Origin: Gnetum montanum
Lineage: Eukaryota > Streptophyta > Gnetopsida > Gnetales > Gnetaceae
Assembly: GCA_015680685.1 (NCBI GenBank)
Contig: MNCI01013742.1
Span: forward strand, 241,527 to 305,526
Reading direction: 5' to 3'
DNA length: 64,000 bases
In this document: positions 45,087-57,149 of the stretch, one piece after another
Position numbering within the stretch: position 1 is the first letter of the stretch
How the letters are laid out: each line of letters opens with the position of its first letter
Program-made: the position numbers and the translations under genes
Notes under the pieces: generated by a model
Database searches by the model: none
The model's input: only the letters and a program-made list of their open reading frames with translations
What the model was told of the DNA's origin: nothing

Positions 45087-45105
45087 TGACACCATTGCTG
45101 GGAAC
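45087..45105 (+). other. Primer-binding site of element B (tRNA-Asp type)
   Basis: TGACACCATTGCTGGGAAC; five differences from the tRNA-Asp complement, all G-to-A or C-to-T. One base separates it from the LTR. Confidence 0.85.
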
Positions 45106-45223
45106 TTTGTTGTTTGTGTGCTACCCAGAACATAGGAAATATTTCACATCATTGGAATGAACCCTTGGGGTTGGTTAAAGAAAAATAATAAATAATAATA
45201 CATTGCACACTAAATAGACAATC

Positions 45224-47570
45224 ATGTCTCCTTCTTCATACAAAAGTGTTTCACTGCCTAGGTTTGATACAGGGAACAATCGGAGGCGTAGTACACATGA
45301 TAATCCGCTAGTCCCTCAATAGTTTTGTGTGGTATATGTTCATCCCAATGAATATGTACCAAACTTTACCTTTATCCTCCACCAAGATGAACAACTGCTT
45401 TGGCAAGATTAGAAACTAACATAGTGTTACCTCCTAATCGCTCTGTCCCGGGCATGCTTCTTTGTGATCTTACACGAATTGGTATGCAGCACTTATAGGT
45501 AGAGTATGTTGTGCATGATCATGACTCGAGAGAGTATTAACCCACAAAGGCACAGCGTCAAAGGGATTTGCAACAGGAGAGATGCCATGAATCCATGAAG
45601 GGAAAGTTGTTGCAGAACATCCCACATGTCCTCAGTGAAAATGAGGGTGGTGAACCTACCTTAGGCAATTGCCCACACAATGATGTTCCTTTCATTGACT
45701 TTGATCAATGGGTTGTGTATCAGAATCTTTACTCGACTATCTATAACCCAAATTCTAGTACCAACAAACACAAAGGATCTGAAAAAAGAACACAAACACA
45801 TGACAATGATGGACATTCTGATCATAACCATGATTGAGGTCATGACCACCGAAGAAAAGAAAGCAGACATTGACATGGTGATAGTCCTCCTTCTTCTTCA
45901 CCTTCATCATATCCTTCATCCTCTCCTTCAGGATTTGGACATAGTCACAAGGAAAAAGACCATGAGGATAAGGGTAAGTGAAACTAGAGTCATAGACAAA
46001 ATAGTCGAGAAAGGGGATGAGGGCACTCTAGAGAAACAGACCGTGAAAGAAGGTAGAGTAGGGAACAACATGGACATCATAGACGCCATAGACAAGATGA
46101 TCATGATGAACCCTACTTGCTACTCAAAGTATGTTAAACATAACTAAGACTGTTAGGATCCCAACAACGCACCAACAAGATAGTAGGGTCAAGAGATTAG
46201 ACATGAAACACATCCCACGATTTGAAGGAGGGTACAATGCTGATCCTCAAAATCATCTACAAGCATTTTATGATGCATCTACCTTATAAAACATAGAAAG
46301 AAAATGGAAAAAACTTAAGTTGCTCTCATGGACACTAGTCAAATAAGTGAAGAGTTGGTACAGGTCCTTAGAAGTGGAATCCATTCGTAGGTGGAGTACC
46401 ATGTTAAAATTTTTCAACAATAAGTACTAAACATACTCTTGAGTGTCCAACCTGTGAAAGCAAATCCAAGGATGAAAACAAGGAGGTCATGAACCCTTGG
46501 ATGTTGCCATGGGTTGCTATTATGCACTATTACATCATTGTCTTGGCCATGGTTATTTGCAAAGGAATCAACTATGCCATCTCATAGATGGGCTTAGGCA
46601 TGAAACGCAAAGAACCCTTAGGGTGTATGCCCAAGGGAGGCTATCTAAGCTTAGGACCCATCAAGTTCAAAGATTATTGGAGAAAGTTGCTAAAGAAGAA
46701 GGTGAGCCAAGGAAAAGAGAGAGTGTAGAGGAATATAATAGAGATTCTTCGTTCCAAAAGAAGGGAGTAATATTTTGTGAGGATGAAGAAGAGTCACCAC
46801 TCGAAGAGATGGTGAATAGGAAAACTTTGCCCATTCAAAAACTCACATCGAAAGTATCAGCAAAGGTAGACCAAATGTGGGACTCCCTAGATAATAGATT
46901 TCAAACTGTTCTCAAAGTAGTAGAAGCGTCTAGAGAGCAAGGTAGTGATCATGAAAAAAGAAAAAAGAGAGAAGCAGAATATGCACTTAACAAGGGTAAG
47001 GGCAAAGTTTCCATCATCAAAGAGGTTGTGGATTCAGATACAGACAATGATAGTGGATGCGAGATATGCCAATATGACCATCCTAAGGGATGTTGCCCTA
47101 TAATCTCACGTCTGCAGGAGTCTGGGGTGTATGCACTCAACCCACGATTATACAAAAGGCAAATACCTAGAAGGTTACCTTATCCTCCAGGTAACCCAAG
47201 GCAGTTCCACAAACCCTTAACATATTATCCAAGTGGAACTCCATCACAACCAATTGATCAATATCAATAGTGGCAATACCCACAATCATGGGAAATGCCA
47301 CCACCATGGCAATAGTATCCTTATCGATAACCTAACATGTATGGATATTACGTGCAGAAACCAGTCTCTCTACGTGACTCTACTAGTCACATCACTCCTC
47401 AACCTCACTACCAAGCCCACGAATATTATAGGACTCCTTCTCCTAGGGGTGATGTTCCACAAACATACCATCCTTCTCATCCAATTGAACCTCTTCCATC
47501 CTTAACTCCATTACCACCTGCTCTAGCTATGCAGGGTGAAATCCCTATCCAACCACAACAAACGTAACAC
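45224..47570 (+). pseudogene. Gag of element B
   Basis: Starts MSPSSYKSVSLPRFD. The N-terminal part (VYVHPNEYVPNFTFILHQDE), a His/Asp-rich linker (about 45795-45960), a gag core (46200-46490) and a long open stretch 46497-47270 follow. The last includes EEYNRDSSFQKKG, the acidic CEDEEESPLEEM, a helical part (VDQMWDSLDNRF), Lys-rich KKREAEYALNKGKGK and the zinc knuckle C-x2-C-x3-H-x4-C (47058-47096). A Pro/Tyr-rich tail (47337-47567) leads to protease. Stops are most frequent in the first 1.2 kb. Confidence 0.82.
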
Positions 47571-48300
47571 CACAAGGGTTATTAACCCTCAACCTACTAT
47601 TGGTTTCGACAACTGCATGAAGAAAAGACCTTTCTTTAGAACCAACAATCCAACTAAGCCCTTGCAACCACAAGCGGCTAATTCTTCAACTGATGTACTA
47701 TCACTTGAAGCTTTGGAACTCCCTTCAACCCAAAAACTGTACTCAACGCATATGGTCATGTCAACTCATGCCATCACCGATTGGATAAAAGCTGGTCATC
47801 TTCTTAGGAAATTCTCTAATCCTGGAAGTCCTTTGATATATCTACAAATTGCTGGAAATGAGCCATCCAAAGCTCTTTTGGATTCAAGTTCTGGTGTCAA
47901 CTTGATTTCTCAAGAAATGTACAAGGCCCGGAACCTGCCGCTACTAAAAAAGAGTAACATTCATTTAGAGTTGGCTTACTAGTCAATCACTGTCCCATTG
48001 GGACTAGTGGAGGACATTGTCATCACTATTCATGGATGGTCATATCCAGCTAACTTCCTAGTGATTCAAGTGAACAACAGTAAGGGGGACTTCCCAATCA
48101 TTATGGGGAGAACATGGCTAAGCATAGTTGATATGTGTCTAGGAATTCATGATCTATCCCTAAAATATTGAAGAAAAATATGTTTGGAAAGATCGAGAAG
48201 AAGAAATTTCCATGCATCGCATACAGTGACACAGGGTATAATTGGGTGCAGAAGTTATGGTTCGTCCAACGTTTAACATTGCCTACATGCAATTAGTATG
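47571..48300 (+). pseudogene. Aspartic protease of element B
   Basis: The open stretch 47536-47982 includes DWIKAGHLLRKFSNPGSP and LLDSSSGVNLISQEMY. The catalytic DSG is DSS here (codon 47887-47889, GGT to AGT), which should inactivate it. Downstream VEDIVITIHGWSYPANFLV and a 'MGRTWLSIVDMCLGIHDLSL' block give the C-terminal part. C has an intact DSG at the same place. Confidence 0.82.
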
Positions 48301-48649
48301 CATAAGTGACTAATATACAAAGATGCCTATATGTAGTAGCCATAAGACAAGAAGATGCCCAGTGGCTGATAGCTGATCAAGAGAGCAGTTCAACTATATG
48401 CATGGAACTAACTGAGGGTTTGACTTACGCTTACATCGATAGCATAAACACATTAGAGCAAGTCCATCGCCAACTTTCAAGTCTTGACCTTGAAAATATC
48501 AACTAGGGAAAGTTGAAAATCCCTGGTAAGTTTAAGTAAGAGCCCCTTGAGCTAAAACCATTGCCCACTAGTATGGAATACACGTTTCCTAAAAATGGAA
48601 AATCAATAATTATTAACAATAAGCTTGCTCTACAACAAAAATAGAGACT

Positions 48650-49640
48650 GTTGAAGGCAATAAACAAATGGTTGAAAGCCTTCGCTTGGTCATATCCCTA
48701 ATTAACTAGAATAGATCCTATGATATGCCAACATAGAATTTACACTGACCCCTCCATGAAGCCTCAAAGACAACTGTAGAGGCAGTTGAACCCAAAGTTG
48801 AAGTAAGTAGTTAAGGAAGAAATTGAATAGCTTCTAAAAGCTGGGTTCATATATCCCATTGCTCATAGTGAATGGGTTAGCCCCTTAGTTATAGTGCCCA
48901 AAAAGGGAGGTAAATGGAGGGTGTGCATAGATTTCAGGCTACTAAACATGGCAACATTCAAGGATCACTTTCCGTTGCCATTCGTTGACCAAGTCTTAGA
49001 CACCATCATAGGCCATTGCTACTATAGTTTTCTAGATGGGTATAGTGGATGCAACCAAATACAAATAGCCCTAAATAACCAAGCCAAGACTACATTCACT
49101 AGTCCTTGGGGAACATTTTCATACAAACAGATGTTGTTTGGCTTGTGCAGTGCCCTTGCAACATTTCAACAACTAGTTCTAAGCATATTCCAGCAACAGA
49201 TAGGAAACGGTGTGGAGGTCTTCATGGACAACTTCTCCACCTACGGAGCAAACTTTGATCAAGCCTTGGACCAGTTGGAGAAAGTACTAAAATGATGTGT
49301 AGAAACTAATTTAAGGCTCAACTCACAAAAAAGCCATTTGATGATCCAAGAAGGTGTCGTACTAGGGCATAAAGTTTTATGAATAGGGATAGAGGTAGAC
49401 CCTAAAAAGATCAAAGTTATTCAAGGAATTACCTGTTAACTAGAAACTATAAAAGATATTCAGTCATTCCTTGGACACACTGGCTACTATAGAAGGTTCA
49501 TTGAGAACTTTTCAAAGGTTGTAAAACCATTGGTTGAATTAATGAAAAAGGATGTACCTTTTGAATGGACTAGAGAATGCGAACTAGCTTTCCAAACTTT
49601 AAAACAGAAGCTCGTAGAAACACCCATTCTATAAGCTCCT
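48650..49640 (+). pseudogene. Reverse transcriptase of element B
   Basis: Entry region 48700-48890 (KAGFIYPIAHSEWVSPLV), then the open frame 48894-49295 with KWRVCIDFRLLN, FPLPFVDQVLD, FLDGYSGCNQIQIA and FGLCSALATFQQLVL. The catalytic FMDD box reads FMDN (Asn codon 49230-49232, GAC to AAC). The connection (SFLGHTGYYRRFIENFSKV and KKDVPFEWTRECELAFQTL) runs to 49640 with three stops. Typical gypsy RT length and order. RT copies element RNA into DNA; this copy lacks one metal-binding Asp. Confidence 0.9.
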
Positions 49641-50030
49641 AATTGGTCCATACCATTCCACATAATGAGTGATGCATCCAACTATGCTTTAGGAGTTGTA
49701 CTTACACAGTTAGATGATCAAAAATGTCCTTATTACATCCACTATGCAAGTAGAAGTATCGTTGGGGCATAACTTAACTACACTACAACACAAAAAGAAT
49801 TAATGGTTGTATTGTTTGCACTAGAAAAATTTAGGCACTATGTCTTGGGCTATAAGGCATTTGTACACATGGATCATAGTGCAATAAGGTTCCTAATGAA
49901 TAATCCAATGGTAAGTCCTCATATCATACAATGGCTTGTAATCTTACAAGAGTTCAATCTTATGATGATCGATTGTAAAGGCACCGAGAACGTAGTTGCT
50001 GATCATTTATCTTGATTGCGATGGGACAAC
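49641..50030 (+). pseudogene. RNase H of element B
   Basis: Contains FHIMSDASNYALGVVL (first catalytic Asp), TTTQKELMVVLFALEKFRHY (catalytic Glu), VHMDHSAIRFLMN (third Asp) and DCKGTENVVADHLS at the end. The frame 49803-50015 is open; two stops lie before it. The catalytic acids appear present. Confidence 0.85.
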
Positions 50031-50099
50031 AAAGAGGATGAGTATACAATTTTTTATTATTTCCCATATGAAATTCTCTTTGTACGTGTAGCAAATAAT

Positions 50100-51470
50100 C
50101 AATTAACCACATAGACAAACTAGTATAATAGCATTCTCACCTATCTCCTTACACAAAAAACACCATAAGGGTTTGACGCTAAAAAGAAACAGCAGTTTCT
50201 TCACCAAGCCAAGTATTTTATAGAAATCAATGGGCAACTTTACAAAGTATGTCCTGATGGCTAGGTTTGATGGTGTGTTCCCAATTTAGATCAACTACGA
50301 GTTTTCCAAGATGCTCATGAGGGTCCTTATGGGGGTCATTACGCTAGAAGATGAACAACCATTAAGATCTTGCTGGCAGGATATTATTGGCCTACATTGT
50401 TTCGGGATGCCCATCATTTCATCCAATCTTGTGAGCATTGTCAACGTGATGGGGGGATGACTGCTAGAATGGATGGTCCACAACAATGGATCCAACCTTT
50501 AGAACCCTTCAACATTTGGGGAATTGATTTTATGGGGCCGATTACACCAATGTCCAATGGAAAAGTTTATATTATTTTTGTCGTTGATTACCTTCCAAAA
50601 TGGGCAGAAGCAGCTACTATTAAGGATTGTACATCATCCACAGCTACATGATTTGTTCAACAACAAATCGTAAACAGGTTTGGTGTGCCTCATGCACTTA
50701 TTTTGGACAATGGTACACACTTCACAAGTGCAACTTTTTGAAAATTAATGCAATGCTTAGGGGTTGAGCACAAACTGACTACACCATATCACCCCCAAGC
50801 AAATGGTCAAGCCAAAGTCACCAATAGGGAGATTACAAAGATATTGACAAGAACCATTAGTAAGTTTAGGCAAGACTAGAGCACTAAACTTAATGATGCT
50901 CTTTGGGAATACCACTCCACATGGAAACTCCCTATAGGCTACTCTCCCTATGAGTTAGTGTACAGTAAATTACCAATGCTTCCCATTCAAACTGAGCTCC
51001 GTACACTCTCCATAGCATGTGGCCTCAACCTTGACCTCGATTTAGCACAAAAGCAATGGTTGATGATCCTTAACCTACTAGATAAGAACCGATTGGCTGT
51101 CCTATCATCTAACAAATTACACAAGGCCTTCAATAAACAATGTCATGACCTAAGGATTAGGAAAGTTAAATATCAACTGGGAGATAAGGTTCTCTACTGG
51201 AATCCCACGCATGTGCCACAACGTACCAAATTTCAAACGCTATGGGAAGGACCTCATGTCATTCATGTAACTTTTCCTTCAAGGGCCACGATGATATACA
51301 AACCTGAGAGCCTAAATAAAAAATTGTTGGTCAACATCCAACAAACCAAACCTTTCCATGAGCCTAGATTAGCTAGTACTCATACTACATCTATTGGTGG
51401 AAAACCTTGCTTGCTATTTTGGATCTCCTCCTTCCAACTCAATAGTAGGGAAGATGGCCACCAATGCTAA
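50100..51470 (+). pseudogene. Integrase of element B
   Basis: The zinc domain near 50310-50450 reads EGPYGGHYARR and SCEHCQRDG. The core has WGIDFMGPITPM (first Asp, near 50520), LILDNGTHFTSATF (second Asp, near 50705) and the block NGQAKVTNREI, where the usual catalytic Glu of GQAE is Lys (codon 50814-50816). The C-terminal part (50958-51470, open) has KVKYQLGDKVLYWNP and KFQTLWEGPHVIHVTFPSRA. No chromodomain. Three or more stops lie in the core. Confidence 0.88.
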
Positions 51471-51479
51471 CCATTCTAA

Positions 51480-53229
51480 ACCCTTAGCTCTTTATATATT
51501 TTTTTTACACATTTTTGTTTTACACCCTTTTTTCTTATTTTTTCAAATTTACTTATTTTTTTCTTACACCATCGTTACCATGTTTACTATTTCTTTGTTT
51601 GGTTGATTTACTTTTATTCGTCTTACAATAAGTGCCCATGATGGTGGATTGTATTATAATAGTGTTGATTGCTAATGTTTGGTTTTTATCTTTGATTCTC
51701 AATGTTAATATTAAGATATGGTGCTTTTGATAAAATAGGCAATGAGTCCACATCGCCCATTCACCTGTTCAACTCTATGGTCTCCCTTGGTTTTGGAACT
51801 ATACTGTCCCTTTTTCTAATTAAAATATTAATAAATTGGTGGCTTGGTATTTTTCAAACTAAAGGAGGGACTCAATGGTTGAAAAGGGTGTGACTTCAAA
51901 GGGATTCGATGCATTTATGCTAGCTATTCTTTTGGGTGCTTGGATGCTTTCTCCTGGGTTTTTTGCCATTCTACCATCGATCAAATATCAGGAAGCTGAG
52001 TGAAGAAAAATAAGTCTTTGCATGGTGTGGTTCTCACATAAAAAAATAAATAAATAACAAGGGAAAATAAGAGAGAAAAATTGGGAATTCAAAGCACACC
52101 CCTTAGACATAATAAAGCAATATGGGCTACAAGCACTAATTATGGCACTAGAAAGACATGTTACCCATGCCTGAAGGTTCCCTCTAACTAAGGCCCTTTC
52201 TCACTTCCTACTTCTCCATCTCGCCCTCCTTGGAATTGTGTAACTCTTTGGGGAAGAATTCTTGTTGCTTCAAGGGGATGGATTGGCCAAGTGTATTAAT
52301 GCAAGGTCACTAAATGAGTTCTACTTAGTCACATTAACCATGACATACACAAGGGACTTTACGCAACCTTGCTCTTGGGATTCCATTCCATTTTCTAGTC
52401 TCCATATTTCTTCCCATTTTCCACCTCATTGTTGGTTTTATGATTAGTCCATATGTTGGTTGATGCATTGTTTTTCCTTGGTAAACTCTTGTGGATAAGT
52501 TTTTAACTCTTGCTTCAAAATGACATTCCTAAAGCCTACGGACTCTTTGGTTTTTAGGTTTGTTAGGGCATAAAGGACATGAGCCTACTTTGGGGAGGAC
52601 TCACTGGCATTCCTTTTTGGTGCAATTGTTAAGTTCTTTTTCTTAAACATTATCTGCAATCAACCATTTCTCGTTTCATCCCCATCTTTGACATCCACTT
52701 TATTGGCGTTGCCATTGTTACTTTTTCCATCTTTCTTGTTCTTTATATTTTTCCATCTTATTGCTACCGAAGGTTCACTCTTAGTCATGGGGGCCCTGGC
52801 ACAAATTTTTCAATTTCTCCATTGTACTACTTGCCTAACCCCTACACCTTGGGTAGTTATTAGTAATAAATCTCTAACCCAGTTTCTGCCATAATCACAA
52901 CCCAGCCAATGTGCTTTATATCGAGGCAAGGTATCAATTGCAGTGTGGCTTACTTATCCTTGCTCATTCATGACTATGTTGAGTGTGTAGATGGCAATTA
53001 CATGAACTATGGACTGGAATAGGAGGAAGCACTCAGGATGGAATGGAGCTGGAACATTTACATCAGGAACAAGTTTGGTCATGTGGCTATAGATAAACAA
53101 CGGAGGGTGCAATCTTGGCATTGGTAGCAACACACCTCATTTTGTTTTCTCCCTCTTTTTCTCTCCAATCTGTCAAGTGAAGGTCTAGATGTCATCCATG
53201 TATAGTGTTCACCACAAAGGGCATGAAAA
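51480..53229 (+). mobile_element. Gypsy element B, 3' internal region
   Basis: Matches K, A and D in order from the post-integrase T-rich stretch to 'gtgttcaccacaaagggcat' at 53226. Contains the small frame 51702-51893 (homologue of the 64-codon ORF) and the hydrophobic frame 51887-52003 (FDAFMLAILLGAWML). The rest shows no coding signature. Confidence 0.75.
51702..51893 (+). CDS. Small ORF of the element 3' region, copy B
   Basis: 63 codons starting MLILRYGAF and ending LKRV. It is more diverged than the copies in K and A, especially in the middle, but keeps length. No domain recognised. See the copy in K for interpretation. Confidence 0.25.
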   Translation: MLILRYGAFDKIGNESTSPIHLFNSMVSLGFGTILSLFLIKILINWWLGIFQTKGGTQWLKRV

Positions 53230-53245
53230 ATATCTAACTAGGAAG
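53230..53245. other. Junction of B with chromovirus H: ATATC and GGAAG
   Basis: ATATC (53230-53234) equals the five bases left of B. GGAAG (53241-53245) is the left target duplication of the solo LTR. Between them lie a few bases of apparent H sequence. Confidence 0.5.
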
Positions 53246-53918
53246 TGTCAAAGGTCAACAACAAAGTAAGTTCACTATAATATTTTTATAAAAAAAAATT
53301 AGCTTTTTTGTGATAATTTGAGCCACCATGTGTTGACCATGAATTTCTAGAAGGTTATGATCTACAATACCGCAAGTCATGATCTCTAACCATAAGTCAT
53401 GGTGGCTAACCATAGGTCATGGTCAAGTCATGTTTTTGTAGCCTACCATAGGTCTTGGTCTAATATAAATAAAGAGAAAATAAAGAGAGCTATGTTGTAA
53501 AAATTCAGGAAAAGAGAAAGAGAAAATATAGGAGAGCTTCCCCAAGCACACAAAGCTTGCACAAGAACACTCAAGAATTGATGAAAGGAAGAGCTTCTAT
53601 TCATTTCAATTCAAAATGAGAGGCAAGTTGCAATGGGAGGATTTTACCCCTATATATAATTTTATGTGGAGGATTTTATCTCTTAAAGGATGGGCTATAC
53701 ATGAAGACTCTTGGCCCCTTCTTAATCTTTTTAGTAATTTACTTAATCCAGCCTTCTAAGATCCTTTTTCATTAAACAAAGACACTTGTATCTTCTAATA
53801 TATCAAAGTAAACATACCAACATCAAAATAAAGTCTACCAAAACTTTCCACTTAATTCAACATCAAAGAAAAGATAGATGGAGAAGTTGGGTAGCACACA
53901 TTCATAATTTTTCTAACA
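53246..53918 (+). mobile_element. Solo copia-like LTR, 673 bp, with target duplication GGAAG
   Basis: Starts TGTCAAAGG and ends TTCTAACA. GGAAG is present at 53241-53245 and 53919-53923. A TATA box 'atataaataaag' lies near 53464, followed by a purine-rich leader, so the orientation is plus. Termini and size fit a Ty1/copia LTR. It lies between the end of B and the resumption of H. Confidence 0.85.
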
Positions 53919-54109
53919 GGAAGTGCCTACAATAGATAGTAAGTAGCAGTGAAGGCAAAGACCATGGTTAAAGACTTCCAATTACTTAAGCATATCAAGC
54001 TCCAAATGAATAGACTAGTGGAGTAGGATAGGTATGATAGAGAGGCTACAGTTGGGTGTATGCTCTAATGAACTAACAATTGGATGTGTAGCCTAACACT
54101 ATTCTTGAG

Positions 54110-54260
54110 ACAAGATGTACAATCTTGTACCTTAGTTTTATTTGATCTTGGTACTAGTAACTCATTCATAGGTCCTAGTGTCATGTCTCCAATAGCCTTT
54201 ACATGTTACATTCTCTATCTATGGTTGTTAGTGAATTCTATTGGGGTCCATGAGATTTAG
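54110..54260 (+). pseudogene. Protease of chromovirus H
   Basis: The frame reads LFDLGTSNSFIGPSVMS; the usual chromovirus motif is LFDSGA.HSFIS. The catalytic Asp codon is at 54144-54146. Ser of DSG is Leu here. The protease would process Gag-Pol. Confidence 0.7.
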
Positions 54261-54599
54261 GTGGATTAAGATTACAAAGAAGCACTAGTGGAGAAATAAG
54301 ATAGATAATGGATTATTGATTTATCGATGATGGATCTTGGTAACTATGATATTATTTTGATTATGGATTGATTATCATAGCTCATTTCTATTTTGGACTT
54401 TTAATAAAAGCTTCTCAGACTACAAATAGTAGATGTTCAAACAGTGAAGATCTAGATCCACTCCAAAGTAATTTGATTAGGTTTGGTATCTTCCATTGTA
54501 TTTCATTAGATGGGTTGGAAGGGACATAGTTGCTACAAGGCTTCAGTTACTATTCAAAGATAATTAAGTTAGGTCAGTGATATGTAAGTTTCTAAATGA

Positions 54600-55450
54600 G
54601 TTTCATATAGAGTTGCCTAGTTTGCGAGGGATAATGTTTGAGATTGAGCTACAACTAGGTATAGAGCCTATTTCAAAGGCTTCTTATAGGATGTCTCTAG
54701 TAAAGTTGGCAAAGTTGAAGAATTAGTTACAAAAGCTAATGATTAGAGACATGATTTGTTCTAGTATTTCTCTTTGGGATGTTCCAAAGTTGTTCATGCA
54801 AAAGAAGGATGGAAGTTTATGATTATGGATTAATTATATGTAACTAAATCATGTGACAATGAAGAATAGATATTCTCTTTTGCATACTAATAACTTGTTT
54901 AATCAACTTTCAAAAGCACATATGTTCTTGAAGTTTAATCTTGAATTAGGATAAAATCAAGTATGGGTGAGAGAACAAGATGTACCTAATATAGTATTTT
55001 GTACCTGATATGATCATTATGAGTTCCTTGTCCTTCCATTCAAATGCTACAATACTTATGCTTCTAATGAATAACATGTTATAACCTTTCCTTGATCAAT
55101 TTGTAATTGTGTTTATTGATGATATTTTGGTGTATTTCCTAGATTAGCAAAGGCATACAAAGCACTTAAAAATACTATTACAAATCTTATGGAAATATTT
55201 TTTCTATGCACATTCATCCAAGTTTTTTTTTCTGATAATCATAGATTTAGTTTTTGGAACATGATTTTTGGAACTAGTGTTAATATGGATCCAATCATGA
55301 TTGTAGTTATTAGAGATTAGTCAATTTCATAGTTAATGGAAAATGTTTATACTTTAATGGAGCTAGCTAGATATTATCATAGGTTTATGAAGCATCTTTC
55401 TTATATAGCTTTTGATTTCACTTAAATACTAGAAAGGATACCAATTTTAC
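54600..55450 (+). pseudogene. Reverse transcriptase of chromovirus H
   Basis: Reads LGIEPISKASYRMSLVKL, then WDVPKLFMQKKDGSL, NHVTMKNRYSLLH and LFNQLSKAHMFLKFNLELG, matching the entry and palm blocks of chromoviruses (PI...PYRM.P.EL, VLFVKKKDGS, NKVT.KN.YPLP, LFDQL.GA..FSK.DL). The catalytic box FIDD is intact at 55112-55123. At least eight stops interrupt it. Confidence 0.82.
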
Positions 55451-55900
55451 TTAGAGCTCAACTTGTCATGTAGCTTTTGATTAGTTGAAGTGGAGATTGA
55501 TGTGTGCTTTAGTATTGATTTTCCCTATGTCAAGATATCCCTACCGTGTTTGCACTAATGCTTTTGAAGATGTATTTAAATGTGTGTTGATACAAGGATG
55601 AATAGCTAGTAGCTTATGTTTTCCAATAATTAAGATCACTTAAGATTCAATACCTAGTTCATAATTTAGAATTAGAAGCAATAGTATTTTATTTAAAGAT
55701 TTAGTAGCATTATCTTTACAAATAATAATGGATCATATAACTGATTAGAAGACTCTTTAGTATCTTATGAGTCTACCATAGTTGACATATGGCGAAGGAG
55801 GTGGGTTAAGCTCTTAGCAAATATTATTTCACCTTTCGATATAGACCTAACATGACTAACCAACTACATTGAGTAACATTTCTACCAAATTTAGTAGAAT
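55451..55900 (+). pseudogene. RNase H of chromovirus H, strongly decayed
   Basis: Between RT and integrase, pieces such as 'LRSLKIQYLVHNLELEAI' (the 'L..HE.NY..HDLEL.A' block) near 55640 can be read. Catalytic residues cannot be followed with certainty. Confidence 0.6.
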
Positions 55901-56029
55901 CATCCTTCAACTATATTTTATTTATTGATTATAGAAGCAACAACAATAGGACAGTTGATATAATAAGTTATATTAGTAGTTTTTAGTTGATGGACTAGTT
56001 ATAGTGGATGGACAATGTGTACTTCGAGG

Positions 56030-56950
56030 TATTTGGGCTACCATATGATCTTAGTTGTTGGATGAGGTACACTTAAGCAAATATCATATGCATCTACATA
56101 CCAAGATAAACCAAAGCCTTCAATGTACCTATTATTGGCCTAGTATGAAAAGAAATATTGATGATTATGTTTCTTGTTACTTAATGTATCATTAGATGAA
56201 GATAGAGCATCAATGATCTATTGGTTCATTACACTCCCATGACATACCATTCTAGAAGTGAAAGCTCATGGAAATGAATTATATTATTAGGTTGCCTTGT
56301 ACTCAGAGAAGCTACAATTCTTTTTATGTGATTCTAAACTTGTTAATAAAATCTACATATTAACTAGCCACTAGGACTACAATGAGTGCAAATGAGACCA
56401 CCAAGATATATATAGTAGAGATAATGTAGTTACAAGATGTTCCATAGAAGATTATTAGTAACATATATGCTCATTTTTTATCATCATTCTAGAGACCATT
56501 TTAGAGAGAGATCAATACATAGCTAAATTTCAATTTATTCTATCATCTACAGATCAATGGGTGGACAAATTGGATGAATTAGATTCTACAGGATAGGTTG
56601 TGAGCATGTTCCATACATTATAGAGATAATTAGGATTGGTTATTATATTTTTCAAAGATTGCCTATAATAATAGTTATCAGGAGAGTTTATGGGCCGCTT
56701 CATATGAGGTATTGTATGGAAGGTTATGCAGGACTTCATTGTATCAGAATACTATTATGAATAAGCCTTATGTGATGACAAACACGATGTTATAGACTAT
56801 AGAGCACATTCAAATGATTTGACATTGATTAGAGGTAACATAAAATAGATAAGTAGCCTATGCTGATTGATGTAAATAAGTGTTGGAGTTCACTGTTGGT
56901 GATCATGTGTTTCTATAAGTGTGACTCCTAAAGAACCTAATAAGATTTTA
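56030..56950 (+). pseudogene. Integrase of chromovirus H
   Basis: The zinc domain reads EVHLSKYHMHLHTKINQSL and YYWPSMKRNIDDYVSCYL (56060-56200), then KIEHQ, matching HHCC and the KAEHQRP block of Tekay-type elements. The following core is broken by stops and only partly readable; the region near 56640-56720 (DWLLYFSKIAYNNSYQES) fits the 'EFAYNNSYH.S' block. Confidence 0.78.
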
Positions 56951-57149
56951 CTAGAAGGGGAAGTTAACATCTAGATATGTTGGACCATTTGAGATCTTAC
57001 AGAGTACTATAATGTTGGCTTACATATTAACTTTGCCTTTGCAAATCATAGAAGTTCATGAAGCATTTCATATATCTATGTTGTGGAAATATGTGTCTAA
57101 TGATCAACATGCAATACATTAGACAAGTATATAGTTACAACCCAAAGTT

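Larger units (their letters stand above)
44303..53229 (+). mobile_element. Gypsy (Athila/Tat-like) element B, lacking the 3' LTR
   Basis: The most complete copy: 5' LTR 44303-45085, primer site, gag, protease, reverse transcriptase, RNase H, full-length integrase region and most of the 3' non-coding region. Homology to K, A and D ends at about 53226, so the last 190 bp or so, the polypurine tract and the 3' LTR are missing. It sits inside the gag of chromovirus H. Catalytic codons in protease, RT and integrase are changed by G-to-A. Confidence 0.88.

Noticed and set aside
53246-53918. MITE or other DNA transposon
   Set aside because: No terminal inverted repeat beyond TG/CA; TATA box, size and 5-bp duplication fit a solo LTR better.
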